Below are positions 8,758-17,786 of a stretch of DNA of 64,000 nt, in pieces. The stretch covers positions 310,001 to 374,000 of the forward strand of contig JAFHKR010000038.1 in the NCBI GenBank assembly GCA_017052515.1. The letters run 5' to 3'. Position 1 is the first letter of the stretch, and each line of letters begins with the position of its first letter. Below the pieces are notes generated by a model. The model was given only the letters and a program-made list of their open reading frames with translations, was not told where the DNA came from and made no database searches. The stretch comes from Fictibacillus nanhaiensis. GTDB taxonomy: Bacteria > Bacillota > Bacilli > Bacillales > Fictibacillaceae. A program made the position numbers and the translations under genes.

Positions 8758-9688
8758 GTGGATTAAAATCTTTAGCCGTACACGTACATGGATCTTCCTT
8801 GCCATCCCAATCGTTATCATTATCGGTATCGCTGTTTATGATAAAGTCACAACAGATGTTGAAGTGAACGAAAATTGGAAGCAAGAGCTGACACAAACGG
8901 TCAAAGATGACCAAAAAGCGTTAGATGATGCCAAAAAGAATGGTGACAACGCCATATACATTGATTCGCTTGAATCAGCCATCAAACAGAATAAGTATGC
9001 GATTGCTAACGACATCTCACCATATGAAACAACAGCATGGCAGTTTATGAAAGACATGGCATTCATCTCGTCACTTATCGGGTTATTTGTAATCGTTGTG
9101 GCTAGTGACATTGTTTCAAATGAGTTTGCAAAAGGGACGATTAAGATGCTTCTGATCCGTCCTTACAGCAGATGGAAGATTCTTTTATCCAAATTTGTTG
9201 CAACATTAGGCTTTGCGTTTGTTATGTGGCTCGTTGTGATTGTAGCTACATGGCTTGTAGGTGGTCTAGCCTATGGATTCGGAGGAATGGATCAATCCTA
9301 CTTAATAACAGCAGATGATGGCCAAGTAAAAGAAAGACTAATCGTTGAATATGTATTTGCTAACATCGGTGTAGAATTTATTGAACTAACAACACTCGTG
9401 GCCATGTCGTTCATGATATCAACGCTATTTATGAGTAACTCGGTGGCAATTGGTGTTGCCATGTTTACGCTATTTGCAGGTAACATCATTGTTACTCTTC
9501 TTGCTAATAAAGATTGGGTGATCTACACGTTGTTCGCTAACATGGATTTGAGTGTATTGATTGATGGGCAAAACCAGCTCGTTAAGGATTTAACGCTACC
9601 GTTCTCCATTAGTGTGCTCGCTGTGTATACAGCAATCATGCTCGCGATTACGTTTACGGTCTTCCAAAAGCGTGATGTAAAAGCTTAA
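8729..9688 (+). CDS. ABC-2 type transporter permease
   Basis: The 319-residue protein has an N-terminal membrane helix (about residues 18-37), a long extracytoplasmic stretch rich in Lys, Asp and Gln (about 40-110), and then five further helices. The motif SNEFAKGTIKMLLIRPYSRWKIL is the classic coupling segment of ABC-2 permeases of the BcrB/NatB type. It begins inside the ATPase gene, with GGGGGAGATCTGA before the ATG, and forms a two-gene exporter operon. The cargo is unknown. Confidence 0.88.
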   Translation: MKWLSLLTNEWIKIFSRTRTWIFLAIPIVIIIGIAVYDKVTTDVEVNENWKQELTQTVKDDQKALDDAKKNGDNAIYIDSLESAIKQNKYAIANDISPYETTAWQFMKDMAFISSLIGLFVIVVASDIVSNEFAKGTIKMLLIRPYSRWKILLSKFVATLGFAFVMWLVVIVATWLVGGLAYGFGGMDQSYLITADDGQVKERLIVEYVFANIGVEFIELTTLVAMSFMISTLFMSNSVAIGVAMFTLFAGNIIVTLLANKDWVIYTLFANMDLSVLIDGQNQLVKDLTLPFSISVLAVYTAIMLAITFTVFQKRDVKA

Positions 9689-9696
9689 AGGTTGTA

Positions 9697-9732
9697 GGGA
9701 TGACTCTCAGTTTTGTGAGTTGTCCCTTTTTT
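9697..9732 (+). terminator. Terminator of the ABC exporter operon
   Basis: The ten-pair stem GGGATGACTC with GAGTTGTCCC (two G-U pairs) is followed by TTTTTTT. Confidence 0.85.
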
Positions 9733-9740
9733 AATAGGTA

Positions 9741-9872
9741 AAAACTTATTTATAGGCCCTAAAAAGCAGTTTATAAGCCCTAAAACATTTTTTATAGTCC
9801 TTCCAATCTTTTTATAGTCCTTCAAAAAAATCTATAGTCCCTCAAAATTATATATAGGCCTTTCGACAATTC
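9741..9872. repeat. 20/21-bp phased degenerate array C (TATAGNCCCT-type)
   Basis: Six units with the core TATAGG/TATAAG/TATAGT plus CCCT or CCTT. Aligned on the conserved CC, the positions fall at 9757, 9778, 9799, 9819, 9839 and 9859, that is steps of 21, 21, 20, 20 and 20 bp. The array is in the convergent gap between an ABC permease gene and aceA. Confidence 0.8.
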
Positions 9873-9885
9873 TACATGCAAATTA

Positions 9886-9915
9886 AAAGGACAGGGGCGT
9901 CTGCTCCTGTCCTTT
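9886..9915 (-). terminator. Terminator of aceA
   Basis: AAAGGACAGG and CCTGTCCTTT arms around a CGTCTG loop, 31 bases beyond the aceA stop. The symmetrical A/T flanks allow action on both strands. Confidence 0.8.
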
Positions 9916-9945
9916 ATATATATCTCCTATCCAATTACTCTATCT

Positions 9946-11232
9946 CTACGCTTTTTGTGACTGAAATTGGTCTTCTTCAGTAGATCCTTTTAGAGCCGTT
10001 GTTGAAGCTGTACCACCTGAAACAAGCTGTGTTACTTCATCAAAATAGCCTGTTCCTACTTCACGTTGGTGGCGAGTTGCTGTATAGCCATCGATCTCAC
10101 TATCAAACTCTCGTTGTTGCAGCTCAGAATAGGCACCCATTCCTCTCGCTTTATATCCTTTTGCTAGCTCGAACATGCTATGGTTCAGTGCGTGGAAACC
10201 AGCCAACGTGACGAACTGGAACTTATAGCCCATCGCGGCAAGCTGCTGCTGGAACGTTTCAATCGTTGCGTCATCCAGCTTCTTTTTCCAGTTGAAAGAA
10301 GGTGAACAGTTGTAAGCTAATAGTTTACCAGGGAACTGCTCATGAATGGCATCTGCAAAACGCTGCGCTTGTTCTAGATTTGGTTCACTCGTTTCACACC
10401 AGATTAGATCCGCATATGGAGCATACGCAAGACCACGTGCAATTGCTTGATCAAGCCCAGCATTCGTACGGTAAAAGCCTTCAGCTGTTCGCTCACCTGT
10501 AATAAACGCGCGATCCACTGGATCGATGTCACTCGTGATCAAGTCTGCAGCATCAGCATCTGTACGTGCGATCAATATTGTTGGCGTACCCATTACATCA
10601 GCAGCCAGACGAGCAGAAATTAAATTGCGTACAGCCGTCATCGTGGGCAAAAGCACTTTTCCACCTAGATGTCCGCATTTTTTCTCAGAAGATAACTGAT
10701 CTTCAAAGTGAACTGCTGACGCTCCAGATTCAATCATGCCTTTCATCAGTTCAAACACGTTTAGTTGTCCGCCAAAACCAGCTTCTGCATCGGCAACGAT
10801 CGGAAGGAAGTAATCGACTTCGTTTCCGCCTTCCATGTGCTGTATCTGATCAGCGCGCTGAAGAGCAGAGTTAATACGTTTTACCACGTGTGGCACAGAG
10901 TTTGCCGGATACAAACTTTGGTCAGGATACATGTTTCCAGAAAGATTGGCGTCTGCTGCGACCTGCCAACCGCTTAAGTATACGGCTTTCAGACCTGCCT
11001 TAGCTTGTTGAACAGCCTGATTACCCGTTAGTGCTCCTAAAGCGTTTACATATGTTTCGTTCTGAAGCAGATCCCAAAATTTTTCGGCACCCTTTTTAGC
11101 AAGTGTATGCTCGATATCGATGGATCCGCGTAAGCGAATAACCTCTTCTGCTGTATAAGGACGCTGAACACCTGACCAGCGCTCTTCGTTTTGCCACATA
11201 TCCTGTAATTTCTCCACACGTGATTGATTCAT
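9946..11232 (-). CDS. aceA: Isocitrate lyase
   Basis: The enzyme cleaves isocitrate to glyoxylate and succinate, the first step of the glyoxylate shunt that allows growth on acetate or fatty acids. The catalytic signature KKCGHL is at residues 184-189, with Cys186 as the active-site base. The TIM-barrel metal site is in the [10 protein letters not shown] region. The substrate-binding SPSFNWKK motif is present. The length, 428 aa, matches bacterial AceA. The start is ATG 11232 after GGAGAGA. It lies downstream of aceB on the same strand, separated by 297 bp that contain a repeat element, so it may be co-transcribed or have its own promoter. Confidence 0.97.
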   Translation of the reverse strand: MNQSRVEKLQDMWQNEERWSGVQRPYTAEEVIRLRGSIDIEHTLAKKGAEKFWDLLQNETYVNALGALTGNQAVQQAKAGLKAVYLSGWQVAADANLSGNMYPDQSLYPANSVPHVVKRINSALQRADQIQHMEGGNEVDYFLPIVADAEAGFGGQLNVFELMKGMIESGASAVHFEDQLSSEKKCGHLGGKVLLPTMTAVRNLISARLAADVMGTPTILIARTDADAADLITSDIDPVDRAFITGERTAEGFYRTNAGLDQAIARGLAYAPYADLIWCETSEPNLEQAQRFADAIHEQFPGKLLAYNCSPSFNWKKKLDDATIETFQQQLAAMGYKFQFVTLAGFHALNHSMFELAKGYKARGMGAYSELQQREFDSEIDGYTATRHQREVGTGYFDEVTQLVSGGTASTTALKGSTEEDQFQSQKA

Positions 11233-11294
11233 TAATCTCTCTCCTTAAGGTTTATATTTTAGATTTTTATTGTTGAAAAGTGGGTAGCGTAAAG

Positions 11295-11465
11295 TTAACT
11301 CAAGTTGTTCTTGTGGGTGGTTAATCTCCGTTTTAGGTGCTCGCTTTCCGGGGGGCGTGCGGTGAACCACCTCGACGCTATGCGTCCTTAGGTGTTTCAC
11401 CTGTCCCGCTGATCCCCCAGGAGTCTCGCGCCTTACACTCCGATTAACTATTCAGTGACGCCTTT
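11295..11465. repeat. Bacillaceae intergenic repeat, copy 2 (diverged)
   Basis: A copy of the element seen at 5222: GGTGCTCGCTTTCCGG, GCGGTGAACCACCTCG, GTGTTTCACCTGTCCC and GGAGTCTCGCGCC, flanked by GTTAATC and GATTAAC. It sits between aceB and aceA, and the outer inverted repeats are eroded. It occupies most of the 297-bp gap. Confidence 0.7.
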
Positions 11466-11529
11466 TTAGAAAAAATCTGATAGCTAATGGAAATCAACAA
11501 CCTCTTCCATAAGCAGCTAGAAATAAGAC

Positions 11530-13119
11530 TTACAACACCTCATACCCACGATTGGTCAAGAAATCTTGAAACTCATCATCGCGGATCAGCTCATCAAACA
11601 GCGCGACAGCTTCCATAAAACGACCAGAATTGAATGACTCCTCATTCATTCCTTGTCTCAACTTTTGAACTTCCTGCAACTTTAGGTCCTCTACCAGCTC
11701 GAACGTCACTTTGCGGCCATCACTTAAAATACCTTTAGGATGTCGGATCCATTGCCATACTTGAGCTCGTGAGATTTCTGCCGTAGCTGCATCTTCCATG
11801 AGATGGTTGATCGGTGCAGCTCCTTTACCTCTCAGCCAAGAAGCGATGTATTGGATGCCGACGCTAATGTTGACGCGCAAACCTTCTTCTGTGATTTCGC
11901 CTTCTGGTACAGCCACTAAATCATCAGCCGTTACGACTACATCTTCACGTTTTCGATCGATCTGATTAGGTTTTGGCATGATTCGGTCGAACACGTCCAT
12001 AGCAACAGGCACGAGTCCCGGATGGGCAACCCATGTTCCGTCATGACCGTCAGAAGCCTCGCGCTCTTTGTCAGCACGTACTTTTTCAAAAGCAGCAGCA
12101 TTTGCAGCCTCATCGTTTTTAATTGGAATCTGTGCCGCCATTCCACCGATCGCAGGAGCATTTCGTTTATGACATGTCTTGATTGCCAAAAGAGAGTAGG
12201 ATCTCATGAACGGAACAGTCATTGTAACGAGCGAACGGTCAGGAAGAATGACGTGTGGCTGATTACGGAACTTCTTAATATAGCTGAAAATATAATCCCA
12301 CCTGCCACAGTTTACGCCTGCGGAATGTTCACGAAGTTCGTATAAAATTTCGTCCATCTCAAATGCGGCAACGATCGTCTCGATTAGTACAGTTGCTTTA
12401 ATCGTGCCTCTTGGAATCCCTAGCTGTTCTTGTGCGTAAATAAACACATCGTTCCAAAGGCGAGCTTCTTTATGACTTTCCATTTTAGGAAGATAGAAAT
12501 ACGGTCCTGACCCTTTTTCGATCAGTGTCTTAGCGTTGTGATAAAAATAAAGTCCGAAATCTACTAAACTACCTGACATCGGTTCGTTGTCGACAACAAT
12601 ATGTTTTTCTTCAAGATGCCAGCCGCGTGGACGTACGATAAGCGTGGCAATCTGTTCGTTCAATGTATATGTTTTTCCGTTACCATTATCAAAAGAGATC
12701 GTACGGTTAACGGCATCCTTTAAGTTGATCTGACCATCGATCGTGTTTTCCCAAGTGGGAGAATTGGAATCTTCAAGATCTGCCATGAACAGCTTAGCTC
12801 CTGAGTTAAGCGCGTTGATCACCATCTTGCGGTCAACAGGACCTGTAATTTCTACTCGTCGGTCTTGAAGATCTTGGGGAAGCGGTGAGATGGTCCAATC
12901 ACTGTTACGGATATGTTCGGTTTCCGGTAAAAAGGTGGGCATGATTCCAGCATCAATTTCACTTTGCCTCGCTTTACGTTGTTTCAGAAGTTCTTTTCGG
13001 GTGTTGTTAAAGTGAAGGTGCAATGATTTTAAGAAAAGAATGCTACCTGGTGTTAATATTTTTTCGTACGCTGGGGTAATGTCGCCTAACACTTGAAGAT
13101 TAGTAGTTTCAATCGTCAC
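11530..13119 (-). CDS. aceB: Malate synthase A
   Basis: The enzyme condenses glyoxylate with acetyl-CoA to malate, the second step of the glyoxylate shunt. The 529-residue protein has the AceB barrel motifs: [27 protein letters not shown], the catalytic region [17 protein letters not shown], then GRWDYIFS and the C-terminal [15 protein letters not shown] with the general-base aspartate nearby. The start is GTG 13119 with AAGGA upstream. Two copies of a 12-bp inverted repeat lie at 13144 and 13175, close enough to overlap its promoter, which suggests repression. Confidence 0.96.
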   Translation of the reverse strand: MTIETTNLQVLGDITPAYEKILTPGSILFLKSLHLHFNNTRKELLKQRKARQSEIDAGIMPTFLPETEHIRNSDWTISPLPQDLQDRRVEITGPVDRKMVINALNSGAKLFMADLEDSNSPTWENTIDGQINLKDAVNRTISFDNGNGKTYTLNEQIATLIVRPRGWHLEEKHIVVDNEPMSGSLVDFGLYFYHNAKTLIEKGSGPYFYLPKMESHKEARLWNDVFIYAQEQLGIPRGTIKATVLIETIVAAFEMDEILYELREHSAGVNCGRWDYIFSYIKKFRNQPHVILPDRSLVTMTVPFMRSYSLLAIKTCHKRNAPAIGGMAAQIPIKNDEAANAAAFEKVRADKEREASDGHDGTWVAHPGLVPVAMDVFDRIMPKPNQIDRKREDVVVTADDLVAVPEGEITEEGLRVNISVGIQYIASWLRGKGAAPINHLMEDAATAEISRAQVWQWIRHPKGILSDGRKVTFELVEDLKLQEVQKLRQGMNEESFNSGRFMEAVALFDELIRDDEFQDFLTNRGYEVL

Positions 13120-13143
13120 TTATTACACAGTCCTTTCTGAACA

Positions 13144-13186
13144 TGTTATTAAACAGATAGAGTTAAAATATTATTGTTATATAACA
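13144..13186. promoter_or_regulatory. Paired inverted-repeat operator upstream of aceB
   Basis: TGTTATTAAACA (13144-13155) and the perfect palindrome TGTTATATAACA (13175-13186), start-to-start 31 bp. The first lies 25 bases from the aceB start codon and the second 56 bases. The same pair with the same 31-bp spacing recurs at 13378 and 13409. The cognate regulator is unknown. Confidence 0.6.
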
Positions 13187-13202
13187 GAAGAGGTAAAAAA
13201 AT

Positions 13203-13334
13203 TTACCTCTCGTGTTTTCCCATGCAGCGCTCGCACTCATAAAGATAAGATTCATGTTGTTCTTCGATTACACATCCACATTCTATACACGTTTTGTCCG
13301 GAATATTACGGTGAAGCTCCAAGTAGTTTTTCAT
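13203..13334 (-). CDS. YhfH-family miniprotein, 43 aa
   Basis: A very short gene with a strong CAGGAGGAATTTAAA site before ATG 13334. The product carries two cysteine pairs, CIECGC and CERC, arranged like a small zinc ribbon. The lead KNYLELHRNIPDK resembles the YhfH family of Bacillus, whose function is unknown. It is leftward, upstream of aceB with 83 bp between them. It may be co-transcribed with aceBA, since both are preceded by the same operator pair. Confidence 0.75.
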   Translation of the reverse strand: MKNYLELHRNIPDKTCIECGCVIEEQHESYLYECERCMGKHER

Positions 13335-13375
13335 TTTAAATTCCTCCTGTTTTGTTTTTGAATTGATTATAATGC

Positions 13376-13420
13376 ATTGTATTATAACAGATTATATTTT
13401 GCAACACCTGTTTTATAACA
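13376..13420 (-). promoter_or_regulatory. Promoter and paired operator upstream of the yhfH-like gene
   Basis: On the minus strand, TTGCAA (13404-13399), a 17-bp spacer and TACAAT (13381-13376) form a good sigma-A promoter. TGTATTATAACA (13378-13389) covers the -10 and spacer, and TGTTTTATAACA (13409-13420) lies just upstream of the -35, 31 bp apart. This is the geometry expected for a repressor. Confidence 0.6.
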
Positions 13421-13518
13421 TTTTCGCATTTTTTATAAAATTGAGTCATCTGTCCCACTGTTTATCCTTGATATGACTGGGTTTGTAGGAATGTGTTAAA
13501 AATTAAAAAACTGTTGTA

Positions 13519-13532
13519 ATACAGATCTGTAT
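13519..13532. promoter_or_regulatory. Perfect 14-bp palindrome upstream of the gamma-glutamyltransferase gene
   Basis: ATACAGATCTGTAT is a perfect palindrome about 93 bp before the start codon. CATACAAT at 13566-13573 resembles a sigma-E -10 element. Both are candidates only. The rest of the gap 13335-13624 holds the yhfH promoter region. Confidence 0.3.
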
Positions 13533-13624
13533 CGGTGTGATTATTTGAATTTTTAGACAATAAACCATACAATGAATGCATTCTATAAAGGCACCTTAAC
13601 TTCCCAAAACGAAAGGTGATAAAA

Positions 13625-15268
13625 ATGAATCAAACGATACACAATACACAACAGAAACTTCAGTACAATGCCCTTCATAACCCTTATCATTCAGATCGGA
13701 TGAGCGTTTTTTCGAAAAAAGGGATGGTTGCGACGAGTCAGCCGCTCGCCGCACAAGCTGGGCTTGACATGTTAAAAAAGGGTGGGAATGCAGTTGATGC
13801 AGCTATTGCCACCGCAGCTTGCCTAACGGTCGTTGAGCCAACATCAAACGGAATCGGTGGTGATGCGTTCGCCCTCGTCTGGATGAATGGTGAACTGCAT
13901 GGCTTGAACGCGAGTGGTCCTGCACCAAGAAGCATCTCGATCGAGGAAGTAAAGAAAGCGGGACATGATATCATGCCTAAGTTCGGCTGGCTGCCTGTTA
14001 CGGTTCCAGGTGCGCCCGCTGCTTGGGCGGAATTGTCCAACCGATTTGGCAAGCTACCGTTTAAAGAAGTGCTGAAACCTGCGATCTCTTACGCAGAAGA
14101 AGGTTACCCTTTGACGCCTATTCTCGGTAAGTACTGGCGCAAAGCGTATGAAACGTACAAGCGTGAATTAAAAGGCGAGGAGTTCGAGAGTTGGTTCCAA
14201 ACCTTTGCGCCAGATGGACGTGCACCAGAAGTAGGCGAGATTTGGCGCTCCCCTCACCATGCTAGTACATTACGAGATATCGCAGAAACGAAATCCGAAT
14301 CTTTTTATAGAGGAGCACTCGCACAAAAAATAAACGAGGCGTCAGAAGCGCACGGTGGATTCCTCCGAAGTGAAGATCTCGCTACTTTTTATCCAGAGTG
14401 GGTGAACCCCATCAAAGTGAACTACAGAGGATACGACGTTTGGGAAATACCGCCGAACGGTCAAGGCATCGTTGCACTCATGGCACTCAACATGTTAAAA
14501 GGGTATGATTTTACCGAAAAAGAATCAGCGGAAACGTATCATAAACAGATCGAAGCCATCAAACTAGCCTTTATGGATGCGAAAAAATATGTAACAGACC
14601 CACTAAGGATGAATGTATCTGTTGAGGGATTATTGTCAGAGAGCTATGCTGCAAAACGAAGAGACCTGATCAGTAGTGAAGCTCTTCAGCCAGAACCCGG
14701 AACACCGCCAAGTGGTGGAACGGTATATTTAGCAACGGCAGATGAAGAAGGTAATATGGTCTCGTTCATTCAGAGCAACTACATGGGCTTTGGTTCTGGC
14801 GTGGTCGTTCCTGGAACAGGAATTGGACTACAGAATAGAGGACATGATTTTTCGCTAGATCCAAATCATGATAATGCGCTCGCTCCTGGTAAAAAGACGT
14901 ATCATACGATCATTCCTGGCTTCTTAACGAAGAACGGAAAAGCGGTAGGTCCTTTCGGTGTGATGGGAGGCTATATGCAGCCTCAAGGTCATCTGCAGGT
15001 TGTGATGAACACGGTTGATTTTCATCTGAACCCGCAAGCGGCACTAGATGCGCCACGCTGGCAGTGGATGGAGAATAAGAAAGTTCTAGTTGAACGCTCA
15101 CTGCCGCCGCATATTGTTGATGACTTAGCAAGAAGGGGTCATGACGTTCAAGTGGCTGCAGATTCAGGTAACTTTGGTCGAGGGCAGATTATATGGAGAG
15201 ACCCAGAGACTGGTGTATTAGCAGGTGGAACGGAAGGAAGAACAGATGGCTCGATCGCTACATGGTAA
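13625..15268 (+). CDS. ywrD: Gamma-glutamyltransferase family protein (YwrD-like)
   Basis: An Ntn-hydrolase of the GGT family that would be self-cleaved before the nucleophilic threonine, here Thr366 in GGTVYLATAD. Also seen: the N-terminal KGGNAVDAAIATA and GIGGDAF motifs, and the GVMGGYMQPQGH motif in the small subunit that shapes the active site. There is no obvious signal peptide, so like YwrD it should be cytoplasmic. ATG 13625 follows AAAGGTGAT. It is followed 36 bp later by a split chromate transporter, the same gene set as the ywrD-ywrB-ywrA region of B. subtilis. The true substrate is unproven. Confidence 0.88.
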   Translation: MNQTIHNTQQKLQYNALHNPYHSDRMSVFSKKGMVATSQPLAAQAGLDMLKKGGNAVDAAIATAACLTVVEPTSNGIGGDAFALVWMNGELHGLNASGPAPRSISIEEVKKAGHDIMPKFGWLPVTVPGAPAAWAELSNRFGKLPFKEVLKPAISYAEEGYPLTPILGKYWRKAYETYKRELKGEEFESWFQTFAPDGRAPEVGEIWRSPHHASTLRDIAETKSESFYRGALAQKINEASEAHGGFLRSEDLATFYPEWVNPIKVNYRGYDVWEIPPNGQGIVALMALNMLKGYDFTEKESAETYHKQIEAIKLAFMDAKKYVTDPLRMNVSVEGLLSESYAAKRRDLISSEALQPEPGTPPSGGTVYLATADEEGNMVSFIQSNYMGFGSGVVVPGTGIGLQNRGHDFSLDPNHDNALAPGKKTYHTIIPGFLTKNGKAVGPFGVMGGYMQPQGHLQVVMNTVDFHLNPQAALDAPRWQWMENKKVLVERSLPPHIVDDLARRGHDVQVAADSGNFGRGQIIWRDPETGVLAGGTEGRTDGSIATW

Positions 15269-15304
15269 CAAACAAAACTCAACTAAGAATAAAGGACTGA
15301 TCAC

Positions 15305-15886
15305 ATGACGTATCTCAACTTGTTTCTTGCCTTCTTTCGGTCGGGCATGCTGGGGTATGGGGGAGGTCCTTCTTCCATCCCTTTGGTTCATAAGGAAGTG
15401 GTCGGAAAATACAAATGGATGAACGATGAAGAATTTGGAGATGTGTTGGCGCTAGGAAACACACTGCCTGGGCCGATCGCGACAAAAATGGCCGGATACA
15501 TTGGATATCGAGTGGCAGGCATGATGGGTCTTTTAGTTGCGCTATTAGCAACGATTCTGCCGACCATTATCCTCATGATTCTGCTCTTAACCTCACTCCG
15601 AGAATTTAAGGATCAGCCATGGGTACAAGGCATGACAAAAGGCGTCATTCCCGTTGTCGCTGTGATGCTCGCTGTCCTCACATGGCAGTTCTTTGATAGC
15701 TCCAAAAAAGGATTAGGCTTAAAACTGAGCCTTTTTCACATCTTTGCGGGCGTTATCCTTCTTCAATTTCTAGGTGTTCACCCTGGAATCATCATTGGTG
15801 CGTTATTGGCATACGCTCTTTTTGGACCATTGAAGGGAACGGATAAAAAGAAAGTAACCGTACAGGAAGGAGAGAAGACAGGATGA
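15305..15886 (+). CDS. ywrB: Short-chain chromate transporter, N-type half (YwrB-like)
   Basis: A 193-residue CHR-family protein with about five or six helices. It carries the motif GMLGYGGGPSSIPLV near the start and the LGNTLPGPIATKMAGYIGY motif, which bears the conserved proline and glycine residues of the family. In B. subtilis the homologous pair works only when both halves are present, extruding chromate. The 3' end overlaps the next gene by four bases (ATGA), supporting a heterodimer. The basic, soluble tail (TDKKKVTVQEGEKTG) is typical of this half. Confidence 0.88.
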   Translation: MTYLNLFLAFFRSGMLGYGGGPSSIPLVHKEVVGKYKWMNDEEFGDVLALGNTLPGPIATKMAGYIGYRVAGMMGLLVALLATILPTIILMILLLTSLREFKDQPWVQGMTKGVIPVVAVMLAVLTWQFFDSSKKGLGLKLSLFHIFAGVILLQFLGVHPGIIIGALLAYALFGPLKGTDKKKVTVQEGEKTG

Positions 15887-16413
15887 CGTTTTGGCATATC
15901 TTTCTCGCCTTTTTTCTACCTGGAATTTTAGGATATGGCGGTGGCCCAGCGTCGATTCCTTTGATTGAAAACGAAGTCGTCGACCGCTATGAATGGCTTT
16001 CTGTTAATGAGTTTACTGAAGTTCTGGCGCTAGGTAACGCACTTCCTGGTCCGATCGCGACGAAGATGGCAGGCTACATCGGATTTCAAGAAGGAGGCTG
16101 GTTCGGGGCGTTTGTTGGTGTCTTCGCAACCGTTGCGCCTTCCCTTTTATTGATGGTCGCATTTTTAGGTCTTGTCTATAAATTTAAAGATTCACCACGC
16201 GTGAAGAACATGAGCACGTATGTAAAGCCGACGATTGCTGTGCTTCTTGGCATCATGGCGTATCAGTTTTTTGCCGAATCTTATATCAGTGTCGGTTGGA
16301 TGCACACGCTGTTTCTAGCTGCTGTCAGTTTTTTATTGATGGAGAAATTAAAAGTGTCCCCGGTGTTTGTCATTATAGGCTCGCTTGGATATGGAGCTGT
16401 GTTTTTGGCTTAG
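15883..16413 (+). CDS. ywrA: Short-chain chromate transporter, C-type half (YwrA-like)
   Basis: The partner of the preceding CHR protein, 176 residues. The same signature motifs recur in slightly different form: GILGYGGGPASIPLI and LGNALPGPIATKMAGYIGF. AGGAGAGAAGACAGG precedes the ATG within the upstream gene. The translational overlap and the paralogy of the two halves support a two-subunit membrane transporter. The chromate specificity is from family knowledge only; sulfate-like oxyanions cannot be excluded. Confidence 0.88.
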   Translation: MTFWHIFLAFFLPGILGYGGGPASIPLIENEVVDRYEWLSVNEFTEVLALGNALPGPIATKMAGYIGFQEGGWFGAFVGVFATVAPSLLLMVAFLGLVYKFKDSPRVKNMSTYVKPTIAVLLGIMAYQFFAESYISVGWMHTLFLAAVSFLLMEKLKVSPVFVIIGSLGYGAVFLA

Positions 16414-16436
16414 GGGGAAGTGTAACTTTATGGAAA

Positions 16437-16483
16437 TTTCGCTCGTGTTATGCACCCTTATGAAGTGCACCACATGAGCGAAT
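16437..16483. terminator. Inverted repeat between convergent genes
   Basis: TTCGCTC and GAGCGAA outer arms with an inner TGCAC/GTGCA pair form a long interrupted hairpin. The T run is weak, so termination is likely but not certain. Confidence 0.45.
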
Positions 16484-16524
16484 ATCCCTATCTCCATGTA
16501 TTGTTTATGTTTTATTTCATACCA

Positions 16525-17310
16525 CTAAGAACCCTGAATTTCCGTAATGCTTCTACCGCCTAAAAAAGCATGCCCCATCCTCTGTTTGCTAATGGTCTTA
16601 AAGCCGTATTTTTTGTACACGTTCTCAATGGTCTCGTTAATAGGGAACACCCAAAGGTTTTCTAATCCTTTTTTTGTAAACTCAGCTTGAATATACCGAA
16701 TTAATTTACCGATCAAACCTCTGCCTCTAAATTCTTCAAGTGTTGCAACGCTCTCCATTCTTGCTTGGTTTTCTGTAATAAATATACAAGCTGTAGCACA
16801 CGCTATTCCATCATAGCGGAGTATATAATGTTCAAAACTAGGATGGTTAAACTCAATTTCAAATGCCTTTTCCCTAACGGATCTGCCTCCGAATTCTTTA
16901 ATGCTGCATTCTATGTTTAAGGCTTCGCTATAATTATCTTTTGTAACTAACTCAATAGAAATCTTTTTGTGCTGTTCTGTTTGTTGAACTCTTTGATCCC
17001 ACAATTGAACTGGATTGACTAATTCTTCAAACTTGAAATGATTAATTGTTAATTGTTGTATTAAGTCTTTTTGATTTTCTAGGTTATATATATAAAATCT
17101 AGGTATGATGTTTCTTGTTTTATAGAATTTCACCACATCATCAATGACTGACTGAGGGTTATCAATAGTATCACTTATATGAGCATGATTTGCATCAAAA
17201 TAAGTAGGCTGACTTGGATTGCAAAAAATGGACCCCCACGAAAATTCTGTTCGTTTTGTAAAGGTGTTAAGGTAAGCAAAATCAAGTAAAGTAACATCTT
17301 TCATATTCAA
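16525..17310 (-). CDS. GNAT-family N-acetyltransferase
   Basis: The C-terminal half has the acetyl-CoA binding pattern of GNAT enzymes: SVATLEEFRGRGLIGKLI (R/Q-x-x-G-x-G/A type loop), followed by a helix and a C-terminal NETIENVYKKYGF strand-helix. The N-terminal 120 residues lack known motifs. The frame is open upstream, but AAAGGAG with seven-base spacing points to TTG 17310 (ATG 17304 is next). It is more AT-rich than its neighbours and stands alone. The acceptor substrate is unknown. The 476-bp gap from 17311 to 17786 shows no convincing gene, repeat or RNA. Confidence 0.75.
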   Translation of the reverse strand: MNMKDVTLLDFAYLNTFTKRTEFSWGSIFCNPSQPTYFDANHAHISDTIDNPQSVIDDVVKFYKTRNIIPRFYIYNLENQKDLIQQLTINHFKFEELVNPVQLWDQRVQQTEQHKKISIELVTKDNYSEALNIECSIKEFGGRSVREKAFEIEFNHPSFEHYILRYDGIACATACIFITENQARMESVATLEEFRGRGLIGKLIRYIQAEFTKKGLENLWVFPINETIENVYKKYGFKTISKQRMGHAFLGGRSITEIQGS

Positions 17311-17786
17311 AATGAAACTCCTTTCATGCAACATCAAAATATGCTGCTGACAATAATGATTTAAGAGACAGGAACCACAAATAAAGATCTTCGTTATGTA
17401 CATAGGAAGCAGAATGAAGAAAAGGATAAAGTAAACTTACTTGTTCTCCATACAAAGCGTTTTGCCTAATGAATCCTGTTAGTAGCATTACTAGTATAAA
17501 CGTAAAATGATTAAACACGTGTCTTAGAACTATGACAAAGCTTCACAACCAAGAATCAAATGCTCCACACACTCTACAGAAAGCGAGCGCATGTGAGCAA
17601 AAATCAAGAGCAACATCGTATGAAAAACAACGTTTGTACAACCGCTCTTCACGCGTCTTTTTTTTGCCCTCGCTTTTATGGAGAGTCCTCCCAATTTCAT
17701 ACAACCGTATGGTAAGATAATAAAAAAAGATAAGCATGTTGGACAAGACAGATGCATACTTTCTAAGGGGAAACGGAGGACTTAAC

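Noticed and set aside
10566-10874. 102-codon frame antisense to aceA
   Set aside because: A shadow of the conserved isocitrate lyase gene, with no ribosome site.
17324-17518. Leftward frame of 64 aa with a hydrophobic N-terminus upstream of the GNAT gene
   Set aside because: No ribosome site, and it overlaps the region upstream of the better-supported acetyltransferase start. Composition looks like chance AT-rich sequence.
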